NCBI RefSeq assembly: GCF_009192945.1
Contig: NZ_NSET01000006.1
Span: forward strand, 124,001 to 188,000
Length of the DNA stretch: 64,000 bases
Direction of reading: 5' to 3'
Source: Xanthomonas maliensis
GTDB lineage: Bacteria; Pseudomonadota; Gammaproteobacteria; Xanthomonadales; Xanthomonadaceae
Each line of letters starts with the position of its first letter. Within the stretch, counting starts at the first letter, position 1. Made by a program: the position numbers and the translations under genes. The notes beneath the pieces are model-generated. The model was not told the DNA's origin. It searched no databases and saw nothing but the letters and a program-made list of their open reading frames with translations. Below, piece by piece: positions 1-7,945 of the stretch.

Positions 1-2
1 TC

Positions 3-326
3 GGCCGCAACTGCTTCATCGGCGACGGCGCGGTGGTCGGCGCAGGCAGCCGTATCGACTACAACACCGTGCTGCATAGCGGAGTCAAGATCGGCGCTGG
101 CGCACATCTGCGCCCCTCATGTTGGTGCGACATCGGCGTCATTATCGGCCAGAGCGCGGAGATCGGCGCGCACACCATCCTACGTATGGGAGGGGTGGTC
201 GGCCCTGGCGTCCGGATCGGCCGCCACTGCGAACTGGGCTGGCCACAACGGTATGACCGGGATGTGCCCAGCCGCACGGTGTACGACATCCGCTATACCA
301 AACCTATCCTGGTCTACGGACAGTAA
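3..326 (+). CDS. Partial left-handed beta-helix (hexapeptide-repeat) acyltransferase, 5' end outside window
   Basis: The reading frame is open to the left edge and ends in TAA at 324-326, so only about the last 107 residues are present. The visible protein is built of hexapeptide repeats of the [LIV]-G-x-x-x-x type (IGDGAVVGAGSRI, VKIGAGAH, VIIGQSAEIGAHTIL, VVGPGVRIGRH), the signature of left-handed beta-helix acyl- or acetyltransferases. Such enzymes usually acylate nucleotide sugars or sugar amines. Since it sits directly before sulfotransferase, methyltransferase and glycosyltransferase genes, a role in making a modified surface or flagellin sugar is likely but inferred. The substrate cannot be told. 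A GTG at 33 could be mistaken for the start, but coding similarity continues upstream of it. Confidence 0.72.
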   Translation, partial: GRNCFIGDGAVVGAGSRIDYNTVLHSGVKIGAGAHLRPSCWCDIGVIIGQSAEIGAHTILRMGGVVGPGVRIGRHCELGWPQRYDRDVPSRTVYDIRYTKPILVYGQ

Positions 327-357
327 CGGAGGAACCGGGCCGCACGCCTGCCGCAAA

Positions 358-1299
358 ATGAAAACCGACTATATATTCCTCTCCGGCATGGAGAAATGCG
401 GGACCACGCCATTGGCCGGCTGGCTGACCGCAAACGGGATAGCACAGTATCTGGTCGAGGACATCAAGGAACCGCATGGGTACTTGATTCCCGGTCCGCA
501 GCCGCAATTGCCCGCGCCTGCGCAGCTGCCGTGGCTGGATGCCAGCACCGGCTACTCCCTCAGCCCTTATGCGATCTCGCGGCTACCGGAACATGGCACC
601 CGGATCGTGCTATGCCTGCGCAATCCCTTTGAGCGGACCTGGAGTGCCTACCGCATGAAGAAGATCAACGCCCTCCAGGACAGCGAGGCGCTGGCGCTTT
701 CCAACAGATACCTAAAAACCTCTGGAACCACCACGGCCCGGGATGGGACACGACTGCCGAAGATCACCGCTTCCACTTCCTATCAGGAACAGAAGGACTT
801 TCATGTACGCATGTTCCCTCGGGCTTCCTCTGGTTACGTCGAGCAGCATTTCGATGCAGAGAACGATAGACTCCGACAAGGAAACTTCGCAGCCCGGTTG
901 GATTACGAAGCAGCATTCCTGATGACTCGCCGGAGCTTCCCCTTCATGTCGGTGCTGGCTGCGAGCTTCTACTACGCCGGCATCAGGAGCTTCCTCGATC
1001 GGTACCGCCCGGAAGACCTGATCTTGGTCTCACTCGACAAGCTAAAAGAAGATGCGAGCCGTGTGAAGTTCTTGTCGCGACTGATCGGAGAGGTACCTGA
1101 GACGGATGACCTAAAGTTTGGCTTCTCCAGCCGAGACTTGGCCTTCGATGAGCAGAAGCCCGACTTCGACGCACCGACGTTCGACTCGCTGCGAAATGCG
1201 TTGCTCTACGATTTAAAGCAGTACTCCGACCTAGTGACCGCGCGTGGTGTGGCCACCGACCTGTTGGACTGGGACGACCTCCGCCGGCACTTACGCTAG
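358..1299 (+). CDS. Sulfotransferase-family protein
   Basis: Predicted 313 residues from ATG 358. An in-frame ATG at 253 would overlap the previous gene, and homology-like sequence begins only at MKTDYIFLSG. Residues about 9-17 (SGMEKCGTT) match the 5'-phosphosulfate-binding loop of PAPS-dependent sulfotransferases. Residues about 83-100 (RIVLCLRNPFERTWSAY) match the 3'-phosphate-binding motif R-(N/D)-P-x-(E/D)-R-x-x-S-x-Y. Both PAPS signatures are therefore intact. The neighbours are an acyltransferase upstream and an FkbM methyltransferase downstream, which suggests sulfation of a sugar or of a surface glycan; this is inference. There is no signal peptide or membrane segment, so it is cytoplasmic. 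The ribosome-binding site is weak; GGAGG at 328-332 is too distant to be convincing. Confidence 0.75.
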   Translation: MKTDYIFLSGMEKCGTTPLAGWLTANGIAQYLVEDIKEPHGYLIPGPQPQLPAPAQLPWLDASTGYSLSPYAISRLPEHGTRIVLCLRNPFERTWSAYRMKKINALQDSEALALSNRYLKTSGTTTARDGTRLPKITASTSYQEQKDFHVRMFPRASSGYVEQHFDAENDRLRQGNFAARLDYEAAFLMTRRSFPFMSVLAASFYYAGIRSFLDRYRPEDLILVSLDKLKEDASRVKFLSRLIGEVPETDDLKFGFSSRDLAFDEQKPDFDAPTFDSLRNALLYDLKQYSDLVTARGVATDLLDWDDLRRHLR

Positions 1300-1480
1300 C
1301 CACTCGTACGTTCGGCAACGTCTTTTGACTGTACAACCATCATCTGGGCACGACCTGTTTGCACAGGCGTCAAGGTAGGACGAGGCTGACGACTTAGCTC
1401 GCCAAGTGCTACCCCGAGGACGCGACAGCCAACCTTATTTCGACTCCCGCTACGACACTCCCCTTTCATACCTACGGGAC

Positions 1481-3004
1481 ATGAAATTCATGAACTCAAG
1501 AAATGAGCAGCTTCGACAACAGATACTACGTATTGCGGAGCAGGAACGCCCTGCGCTTGAGGATCTCATTGCGCACCTACCCGCGATTGCCAATCGCCCT
1601 GTGTTTCTCGTCGCTCCCGAGTCCTATGTAGGCATGGCGCATGGCCCCAGAGTCGTTGCCGACCTGCGCAATGTGGTTGCCGCAATCGATGATCAAAGCA
1701 TCCACCTGGAGCGCATACACGGCGCGCCGCGCTGGAGCAGTCAGGAGTTTCTTGCTAGGGCGGCGCAGTATGCCGATGCGATCGCTATCGATTTCTCTTG
1801 CAGCCAGCGTGGGAGGTCATTTGCAAATAACCTCTGCACCAGCGCAGGCATTGAGCAACTGAGTGTTGCGCCTTCCTTGGAACCACTGATCGCGCGTTTC
1901 GAGCAACGCCCCCTCTTTCTGCTCCAACCGCGTTCTGGCCTTGGTAACATCTACAGCCCACAGATCGTCCAACGCCACAGCCACGTCATTGCTGCCGTTG
2001 ATGACCAGCCAAGCAACAGTGACATGATTCATGGGGTTCCGCGCTGGAGTTCTCGCCAGTTCGTCAAACAAGCGGGCCAGCATTCCGAGGCATTGGCGAT
2101 TGATTTTTCTTACGGCCCAGGAGAATCGGGCTTGGCCCGCAAGCTGTGCGAGCGAGCAGGCATTGAAAGGGTAGATGCCTGCCTGGCCGTTGCGCACTGT
2201 GGGCTGCCTGCAGTATACGAGCCAGCCCAGGTCTACCGTCAGCGGACGCTTCTGCGCTTGGATGAATTTCTGCGTTTTGCGGATCGACTGGACGATGATT
2301 TAAGCGTTTTTACGCTCTACAGCAACCTGCTGTTCCGCCTGACGTACGACTCCAGCCTCCTGTTGGACTGCTGGGCCACTCCGATCAATGAGTACTTCTC
2401 GGAATATGCCGATAGCAGCACTTTCCAACTCGGCCAGCGTGAAAATTTCTGCGATGGTGGTGCCTTCCAGGGTCCCATTGTGCATAAGTTCCTAGAAGCA
2501 TCCCGCCATCGCTACGAAAGCATTACCGCCTTTGAACCCGATAGCATCAACTTCCAGAAACTGGAGGGTATCGCAAGCGCCCTCCCCCTTCCGCCGCACA
2601 ATTTCAAGGCCGTCAAAAAGGCCATCTCCAACGAACATACGACGCTGCGCTTCGAAGAGACAGGGACGGTTTCCAGCCATGTATCACCCAGTGGCGGAAT
2701 CTCCGTAGTAACCACACGGCTGGACGATGAATTGGAAAAGCTGACGCTACTGAAGTTGGACATCGAAGGGTTTGAAGCCAGAGCACTCGAAGGTGCATCC
2801 AACCTCATCCGTAGCCAGCGCCCCCGCATGGCCATTTGTGTCTACCACTACGCCCAGGACCTTTTGGATATCGTGGAACAGCTGGACAAATTAGTGGAGG
2901 GCTATCACTTCCGTCTACGCCAGCACTCACCCGGCCACTACTACGACCTCGTTTTGTACGCATCGCCTGTCGCTGGAGCTGCGCCGCCGCCCTGGGCGGA
3001 GTAG
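1481..3004 (+). CDS. FkbM-family methyltransferase with duplicated N-terminal module
   Basis: Predicted 507 residues from ATG 1481; a GTG at 1406 and an ATG at 1490 are alternatives. The C-terminal third (about residues 320-480) is a FkbM-type SAM-dependent methyltransferase: FCDGGAFQG (SAM-binding loop), ITAFEPDSINFQKL, and the family hallmark LLKLDIEGFEARALEGA at about 424-440. The N-terminal part holds two copies of an ~87-residue module (about 40-126 and 143-230), each running from RP(V/L)FL to AGIE with a shared IDD/VDD, IHG-x-PRWSS and AIDFS core. The module resembles a small Rossmann-like fold, but I cannot name it. FkbM enzymes O-methylate sugars or polyketides; next to glycosyltransferase and sulfotransferase genes, sugar O-methylation is likely. 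Cytoplasmic. Confidence 0.78.
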   Translation: MKFMNSRNEQLRQQILRIAEQERPALEDLIAHLPAIANRPVFLVAPESYVGMAHGPRVVADLRNVVAAIDDQSIHLERIHGAPRWSSQEFLARAAQYADAIAIDFSCSQRGRSFANNLCTSAGIEQLSVAPSLEPLIARFEQRPLFLLQPRSGLGNIYSPQIVQRHSHVIAAVDDQPSNSDMIHGVPRWSSRQFVKQAGQHSEALAIDFSYGPGESGLARKLCERAGIERVDACLAVAHCGLPAVYEPAQVYRQRTLLRLDEFLRFADRLDDDLSVFTLYSNLLFRLTYDSSLLLDCWATPINEYFSEYADSSTFQLGQRENFCDGGAFQGPIVHKFLEASRHRYESITAFEPDSINFQKLEGIASALPLPPHNFKAVKKAISNEHTTLRFEETGTVSSHVSPSGGISVVTTRLDDELEKLTLLKLDIEGFEARALEGASNLIRSQRPRMAICVYHYAQDLLDIVEQLDKLVEGYHFRLRQHSPGHYYDLVLYASPVAGAAPPPWAE

Positions 3005-3211
3005 GCCCAGAGAATTCACAACCTGATGCCGGACGCCCGCAAAATTTTAATTTTCGAACCGCCCCCGCCTGAATCCTAAACAATATTGGACCGCCTCAAG
3101 AGTACAGGGATGCGTGCATATTGCTTTGGTTTTCGGCCAGTTCGATACCTGCCGTCTATCGGCCTGACCAGAACACTTCGCGCCTGCACCGCGTCCAGCC
3201 TCGGATAAATC

Positions 3212-6200
3212 GTGAATGATCAACTCGGACAACCGCCAGTGAGCTCTTCCACCCTGGTCAGCATCGTCATGCCGACCTACAAGCCGCGCTACTTCGCGCA
3301 GGCGCTGGACAGCGTGCTGGCGCAGACCTATTCGGCACTGGAATTGGTGATCTGCGACGACAATGCCGATGGTGCCATCGAGGCTCTGCTGGCACCGCGT
3401 CTCGCTTCCGCCCCTTTCCCAATCCGTTATCAGCGTAATCCGACGCGGCTGGGCGAGCTCGGCAGCACCATTAGGGGCATCGCGCTGGCGCAAGGTGAGT
3501 ACGTCAAATTCCTGCACGACGATGACGTGCTGGAGCCGGATTGCATCGCGCAGTTGGTCGCAGCGATCGAACGCACTCCGGGCACGGCGATGGCCTCTTC
3601 GCGCCGGCAGCGCATCGACGAGGCTGGGCAGCCGTTGCCGGACATTCTGGCTACCAGCTTTCCATTCGGCGAAGACGTGCTGATCGACGGTCCAGAGCTG
3701 GTGTCGTTCCTGTCCGACCACGCCATCAACTTTATCGGCGAGCCCAGCTGCGTGTTGTGCCGGCGCGCGGATCTGCTGGCGCTGGGCGACCGGTTGATGA
3801 TGTTGAACGGCAAGCCAATCCATTGGGTCGGCGACCTGGCGATCTACGTGAAGCTGCTGCGGCACGGCAATCTGGCGTTTCTGGCCAGTCCGTTGACGCG
3901 CTTTCGCGTGTCCGATGCGCAGTTCAGTCAGACCGGTCGCGATCAGGTCGGGGTTGGCGACCAGGGGCATGAAGACCTGCGCCAGGGCATCCGCCAACTC
4001 GGCTGGCGACGCGAGACTGGCGACAATCGACAGGTGCGTGTGGCTCCGCTCAGTCTGCACAAGGCACGGGTGTTCAAGTCGGTGGATCTGGTCAACGCGC
4101 TGATGCGCAGCGCCGGCATGGCCGAGCAGGTCTCGCCGGCCACCTGGCTGGGCGTGCGTCATCCTTCGCCGACCCAGCGCGCGTTGATCGATGCGCGCCT
4201 GCAGGCGCATGCCGGCGGGCCACGGATTGCGGTGATGCTGATCGATCGCCACGGCGATGCCGCCGCGGTGGCCGCCAGCCAGGCCAGCCTGGCCGCCGTT
4301 GAGTGTTACCAACGTCAGCAGACCTGGGTCGTCAGCCGCTCGCCACAGCAGGCTGCCGCGCACGGCGCTTACGGCGCGCTGATCGACGCCCACGGGCTGG
4401 CGGCAACGCTCAATCGGGTGATCGCCGCACAAGATGCGGTGGACTGGATCATGCTGGCCGACGCCGGCAGCCGGTTCACTGCCAGCGGCCTGTTACTGCT
4501 GGCATTGGAGACGCTTTGCTTGCCGGACGAGTGCCAGGCCGTTTACGCCGACGAAGTGGTGGCGTTGGACAACGGCCAGCTGGGGCTGGCGATGCGGCCG
4601 GCGCTCTATCTGGACATGTTGCTGAGCGCGCCCTCCACGCTGTCGCGGCACTGGCTGTTCCGCCAGCGCACGCTGGTGGCCGATGGCGGCTTCCCGGTCG
4701 CATCGGGTCAGGCCTTCGAACTGGATTACCAGCTCGGCTTGGTCGAACGCTATGGCCTGGCCTGCATTCGCCATGTTGCCGAACCCGTGCTGATTGCGAG
4801 AGCCGACACGCAGCAGCGCGACGCGGACGAACGGCAGGCCATCGCACGTCATCTCGGCGCACGCGGGTATGCGGACGCGTTGGTCCATCACGCAGGCCCC
4901 GGCCGGCATGCGGTGGACTACCAACATCCGCAGCAGCCCCTGGTCAGTATCCTGGTGCTGGTCGATGGCCGACTGCCGCAGGTGCAGCGGTGTCTGGAAT
5001 CCCTGCTGGCCAACACGGCCTACCCGCATTACGAAGTGCTGTTGCTGGATCGCTCCAGCCCGCAGCCAGCGCTGCGGGACTGGTTGGCCGGCATCGAGGC
5101 GCTGGGGATGCAACAGATCCGGGTCCTGCGCTTTTCCGCCGAGCCCTCGCGCGAAGCGGTCTGCAACGCGGCAGCCGAGCATGCGCGTGGAGACGTGGTG
5201 CTATGGCTGTCCGCAGGCGCAGCCGCGATCAAGGCCGATTGGCTTGCGCAGTTGCTCAACCACGCGCTGCGCCCAGAGGTCGGTGCGGTGGCCGGCAAGC
5301 TGCTGCGCAGCGATGGCACCGTGCACCACGCAGGTCTGCTGCTCGGGTTGGGGGCACCGGCGGCACGCGCTTTCGAAGGTGCCGCATTCGACGAGTCGGG
5401 TTATCTGCAGCGTCTGCAGCTGGATCAGAACTACAGCGCGTTGAGCGGCGAGTGCCTGATGCTGGCGCGGCAGCTGTTCTTGGACGCGGGTGGCTTCGTG
5501 GAAGAACCGGCATTGGCGCCGTGGAGCGATGTCGATCTGTGCCTGCGCTTGCAGCAGGCGGGCTTCCTCAATGTGTTTGCGGCGCGCGCGCAGTTGCTGA
5601 TCGACCCTCCGGAGTCCACGCCGGCCAGCGCACTCGACGAAGAAGCGATGTACGCCCGCTGGCTACCGGTGATGGCCAACGACCCCGCCTATCACCCCGG
5701 TTTTTCGCTGGACCCGGGCGCCGGATTCACGCTGGCCGACCCGCGCGCCAGCTGGCGGCCGCTGCAGTCATGGCGGCCGCTGCCGCGTGCGCTCGCGCTG
5801 CCGGCCGATATCGAAGGCTGCGGCCACTATCGGGTGATCCAGCCGCTGCGCGCCTTGCGCGAGGCTGGTCTGGCCGAAGGCGTGCTGTTCAACGGCTATC
5901 TGGAAATCGCCGAGCTGACGCGCCAGGACCCGGACGTGGTGATCTTGCAGCGCCAGGTCGGCGAAGCACGCTTGGACGCGATGCGACGCATGAAGGCGTT
6001 GTCGCGCACGTTCAAGGTCTACGAGTTGGATGACTATCTGCCCAATCTGCCGCTAAAGAATGCCCACCGCGAGCACATGCCCAAGGACATTCTGAAGACG
6101 CTACGGCGCGGGCTGGGCATGGTGGATCGGTTCGTGGTGTCCACCCCTGCGCTGGCCGAGGCGTTCGCCGGACTGCACAGCGATATCCGGGTGGCCGAAA

Positions 6201-6766
6201 ACCGCCTGCCGCCGCACTGGTGGGAACACCTGCCGACGCGCAGCGAACGCCGGGACGGCAAGCCCCGCATCGGCTGGGCCGGCGGCGCCAGCCATAGCGG
6301 CGACCTGGAACTGATCGCCGACGTGGTGCGCGAGCTGGCCGACGAGGTCGAATGGGTGTTCATGGGGATGTATCCGTTCGCGCTGCGCCAGCACATCCAT
6401 CACTTCCAGCCGGGCGTGCCGATCGACCAGTACCCGGCCGCGCTGGCGGCCCTGGATCTGGATCTGGCCCTGGCCCCGGTGGAGCAGAACCTGTTCAACG
6501 AGTGCAAAAGCAACCTGCGCCTGCTCGAATACGGTGCCTGTGGGTATCCGGTGATCGCCAGCGACGTACGCTGCTACCAGGGCGACCTGCCGGTGACCTT
6601 GGTGAAGAACCGCTACCGCGACTGGATTGGCGCCATCCGCGAGCATCTGGCCGACCTGGACGCCGCGCGCGCGCGCGGGGCGGCCTTGCGCGAGGCGGTG
6701 CGGCGCGACTGGATGCTGAGCGGTAGCAACCTGGACCTCTGGCGTGCGGCCTGGTTGCCGGAGTAG
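3212..6766 (+). CDS. Multi-domain glycosyltransferase (GT2 - GT2-like - GT1-like)
   Basis: A 1184-residue protein from GTG 3212. Residues about 14-230 form a GT-A family 2 domain: SIVMPTYKPRYFAQALDSVL, then FLHDDDVLEPDC near 100 with an acidic DDD metal motif. A poorly conserved middle follows. A second GT2-like domain starts near 576 (PLVSILVLVDGR) and keeps the acceptor-side WSDVDLCLRLQQAGF (about 770), but where a DXD is expected it reads VVLWLSAGAAA (about 663). From about 862 there is a GT-B-like region (DIEGCGHYRVIQPLRAL; RIGWAGGASHSGDLELIADV near 1020). Such large enzymes build O-antigen or flagellin glycans in xanthomonads. The position just ahead of fliE fits flagellin glycosylation, but the target is inferred. 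No signal peptide or membrane segment is seen. Confidence 0.82.
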   Translation: MNDQLGQPPVSSSTLVSIVMPTYKPRYFAQALDSVLAQTYSALELVICDDNADGAIEALLAPRLASAPFPIRYQRNPTRLGELGSTIRGIALAQGEYVKFLHDDDVLEPDCIAQLVAAIERTPGTAMASSRRQRIDEAGQPLPDILATSFPFGEDVLIDGPELVSFLSDHAINFIGEPSCVLCRRADLLALGDRLMMLNGKPIHWVGDLAIYVKLLRHGNLAFLASPLTRFRVSDAQFSQTGRDQVGVGDQGHEDLRQGIRQLGWRRETGDNRQVRVAPLSLHKARVFKSVDLVNALMRSAGMAEQVSPATWLGVRHPSPTQRALIDARLQAHAGGPRIAVMLIDRHGDAAAVAASQASLAAVECYQRQQTWVVSRSPQQAAAHGAYGALIDAHGLAATLNRVIAAQDAVDWIMLADAGSRFTASGLLLLALETLCLPDECQAVYADEVVALDNGQLGLAMRPALYLDMLLSAPSTLSRHWLFRQRTLVADGGFPVASGQAFELDYQLGLVERYGLACIRHVAEPVLIARADTQQRDADERQAIARHLGARGYADALVHHAGPGRHAVDYQHPQQPLVSILVLVDGRLPQVQRCLESLLANTAYPHYEVLLLDRSSPQPALRDWLAGIEALGMQQIRVLRFSAEPSREAVCNAAAEHARGDVVLWLSAGAAAIKADWLAQLLNHALRPEVGAVAGKLLRSDGTVHHAGLLLGLGAPAARAFEGAAFDESGYLQRLQLDQNYSALSGECLMLARQLFLDAGGFVEEPALAPWSDVDLCLRLQQAGFLNVFAARAQLLIDPPESTPASALDEEAMYARWLPVMANDPAYHPGFSLDPGAGFTLADPRASWRPLQSWRPLPRALALPADIEGCGHYRVIQPLRALREAGLAEGVLFNGYLEIAELTRQDPDVVILQRQVGEARLDAMRRMKALSRTFKVYELDDYLPNLPLKNAHREHMPKDILKTLRRGLGMVDRFVVSTPALAEAFAGLHSDIRVAENRLPPHWWEHLPTRSERRDGKPRIGWAGGASHSGDLELIADVVRELADEVEWVFMGMYPFALRQHIHHFQPGVPIDQYPAALAALDLDLALAPVEQNLFNECKSNLRLLEYGACGYPVIASDVRCYQGDLPVTLVKNRYRDWIGAIREHLADLDAARARGAALREAVRRDWMLSGSNLDLWRAAWLPE

Positions 6767-6796
6767 CGCGCGACTCCGCTGCGTGTGACGGTGTGA

Positions 6797-7441
6797 CCCT
6801 CATCCGGCGCTTCGCGCCACCTTCTCCCGCTTGCGGGAGAAGGGAAACCGGTCGCGCGTGGTCTGTCGGTTGCACTGCAACTGGTCGCCCACCGGCTCCC
6901 TTCCCCCGCTTGCGGGAGAAGGGAAATGGGTCGCGCGTGGTCCGTCGGTTGCATTGCAACTGGTCGCCCACCGGCTCCCTTCCCCCGCTGGCGGGGGAAG
7001 TGCCCGCAGGGAGGATGGGGGCGTGCGTTCGCCGGCAGCGGGCGTTGCCATGTCTGCTGCTGGGTGGCTATTGACGGGATTACCCTCATCCGGCGCTTCG
7101 CACCACCTTCTCCCGCTTGCGGGAGAAGGGAAATTGGGCGCGCGTGGTCCGTCGGTTGCACTGCAACTGGTCGCCCACCGGCTCCCTTCCCCCGCTGGCG
7201 GGGGAAGGTGCCCGCAGGGTGGATGGGGGCGTGCGTCCACACGCCGGCAGCGGGCGTTGCCATGTCTGCTGCTGGGTGGCTATTGACGGGATTGCCCTCA
7301 TCCGGCGCTGCGCGCCACCTTCTCCCGCTTGCGGGATAAGGGAAATTGGGCGCGCGTGGTCTGTCGGTTGCACTGCAACTGGTCGCCTACCGGCTCCCTT
7401 CCCCCGCCCGCGGGGGAAGGTGCCCGCAGGGTGGATGGGGG
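6797..7441. repeat. Intergenic repeat block: three long units of a dispersed palindromic repeat
   Basis: This fills most of the 0.8-kb gap between the glycosyltransferase gene and fliE. Units begin with CCCTCATCCGGCGC at 6797, 7083 and 7295 and contain the short palindrome CTTCTCCCGC-TTGCGGGAGAAG, a GGTTGCA-TGCAACTGG core and a CCCCCGC-GCGGGGGAAG palindrome, ending in GTGCCCGCAGG(G/T). The first unit also carries an extra ~80-bp internal copy. Open frames on both strands here translate to low-complexity products of the repeat and are not genes. Nothing else is visible between 6767 and 7500. Confidence 0.85.
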
Positions 7442-7512
7442 AAATGACGCTATGACGCGACCACGGCAGGCGCGACAGGAACGGACCTGCGCCGGAATCT
7501 CGACACAATTTC

Positions 7513-7526
7513 GGCACGCCGCTTGC
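7513..7526 (+). promoter_or_regulatory. Sigma54 (RpoN) -24/-12 promoter of the fliE operon
   Basis: GGCACGCCGCTTGC matches the consensus GGCAC-N5-TTGC, with GG at 7513-7514 and GC at 7525-7526 (spacing 12). The -12 C is 35 bp before the fliE ATG, giving a leader of about 23 nt. The same 35-bp distance recurs at fliL and flhB. Confidence 0.85.
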
Positions 7527-7560
7527 ATCGCTGTGACTGCCTCCCTGGCAGACCGCAGAC

Positions 7561-7932
7561 ATGAGCGATTCCGTCACCTCCATCCTCTCGCAGATCCGCT
7601 CCTACCAGAGCCAGATGGGCCAAGGCTCGCTGAGCCAGGTGGGCGATGCTGCGCGCGGCAACCAGATCCAGGGGCTGGCCGGTACGCAGGGAACGCCGGC
7701 GACGCAGGCACCGAGCTTCAGCGAGACCCTGCGCGGTGCGCTGGGTGGCGTCAACGAGGCGCAGCAGAAGGCCGGCGAACTGGCCAAGGCCTTCGAAATG
7801 GGCGATCCCAGCGCCGACCTGGCGCGGGTGATGGTCGCCGCGCAACAGTCCCAGGTGGCGTTCCGCGCCACCGTGGAAGTCCGCAACCGTCTCGTCCAGG
7901 CTTATCAGGACGTCATGAACATGCCGCTGTAA
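7561..7932 (+). CDS. fliE: Flagellar hook-basal body complex protein FliE
   Basis: 123 residues from ATG 7561. FliE joins the MS ring to the proximal rod and is one of the first substrates of the flagellar export apparatus. The C-terminal half shows the family pattern: SFSETLRGALGGVNEAQQ, AFEMGDPSADLARVMVAAQQ and FRATVEVRNRLVQAYQDVM. The Q/S-rich N-terminal ~40 residues are variable, as usual. First gene of the fliEFGHIJK operon behind a sigma54 promoter; fliF follows after 13 bp. Confidence 0.95.
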   Translation: MSDSVTSILSQIRSYQSQMGQGSLSQVGDAARGNQIQGLAGTQGTPATQAPSFSETLRGALGGVNEAQQKAGELAKAFEMGDPSADLARVMVAAQQSQVAFRATVEVRNRLVQAYQDVMNMPL

Positions 7933-7945
7933 GGGTTGACGACAC

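Noticed and set aside
1366-1396. FliA promoter before the FkbM gene (TCAAGGTA...CGACTTAG)
   Set aside because: The -10 matches only TTAG and no neighbour is a known FliA target.
6793-7583. Several overlapping frames of 90-216 codons on both strands upstream of fliE
   Set aside because: They read through the dispersed repeat, repeat the same peptides, and have no ribosome-binding sites.
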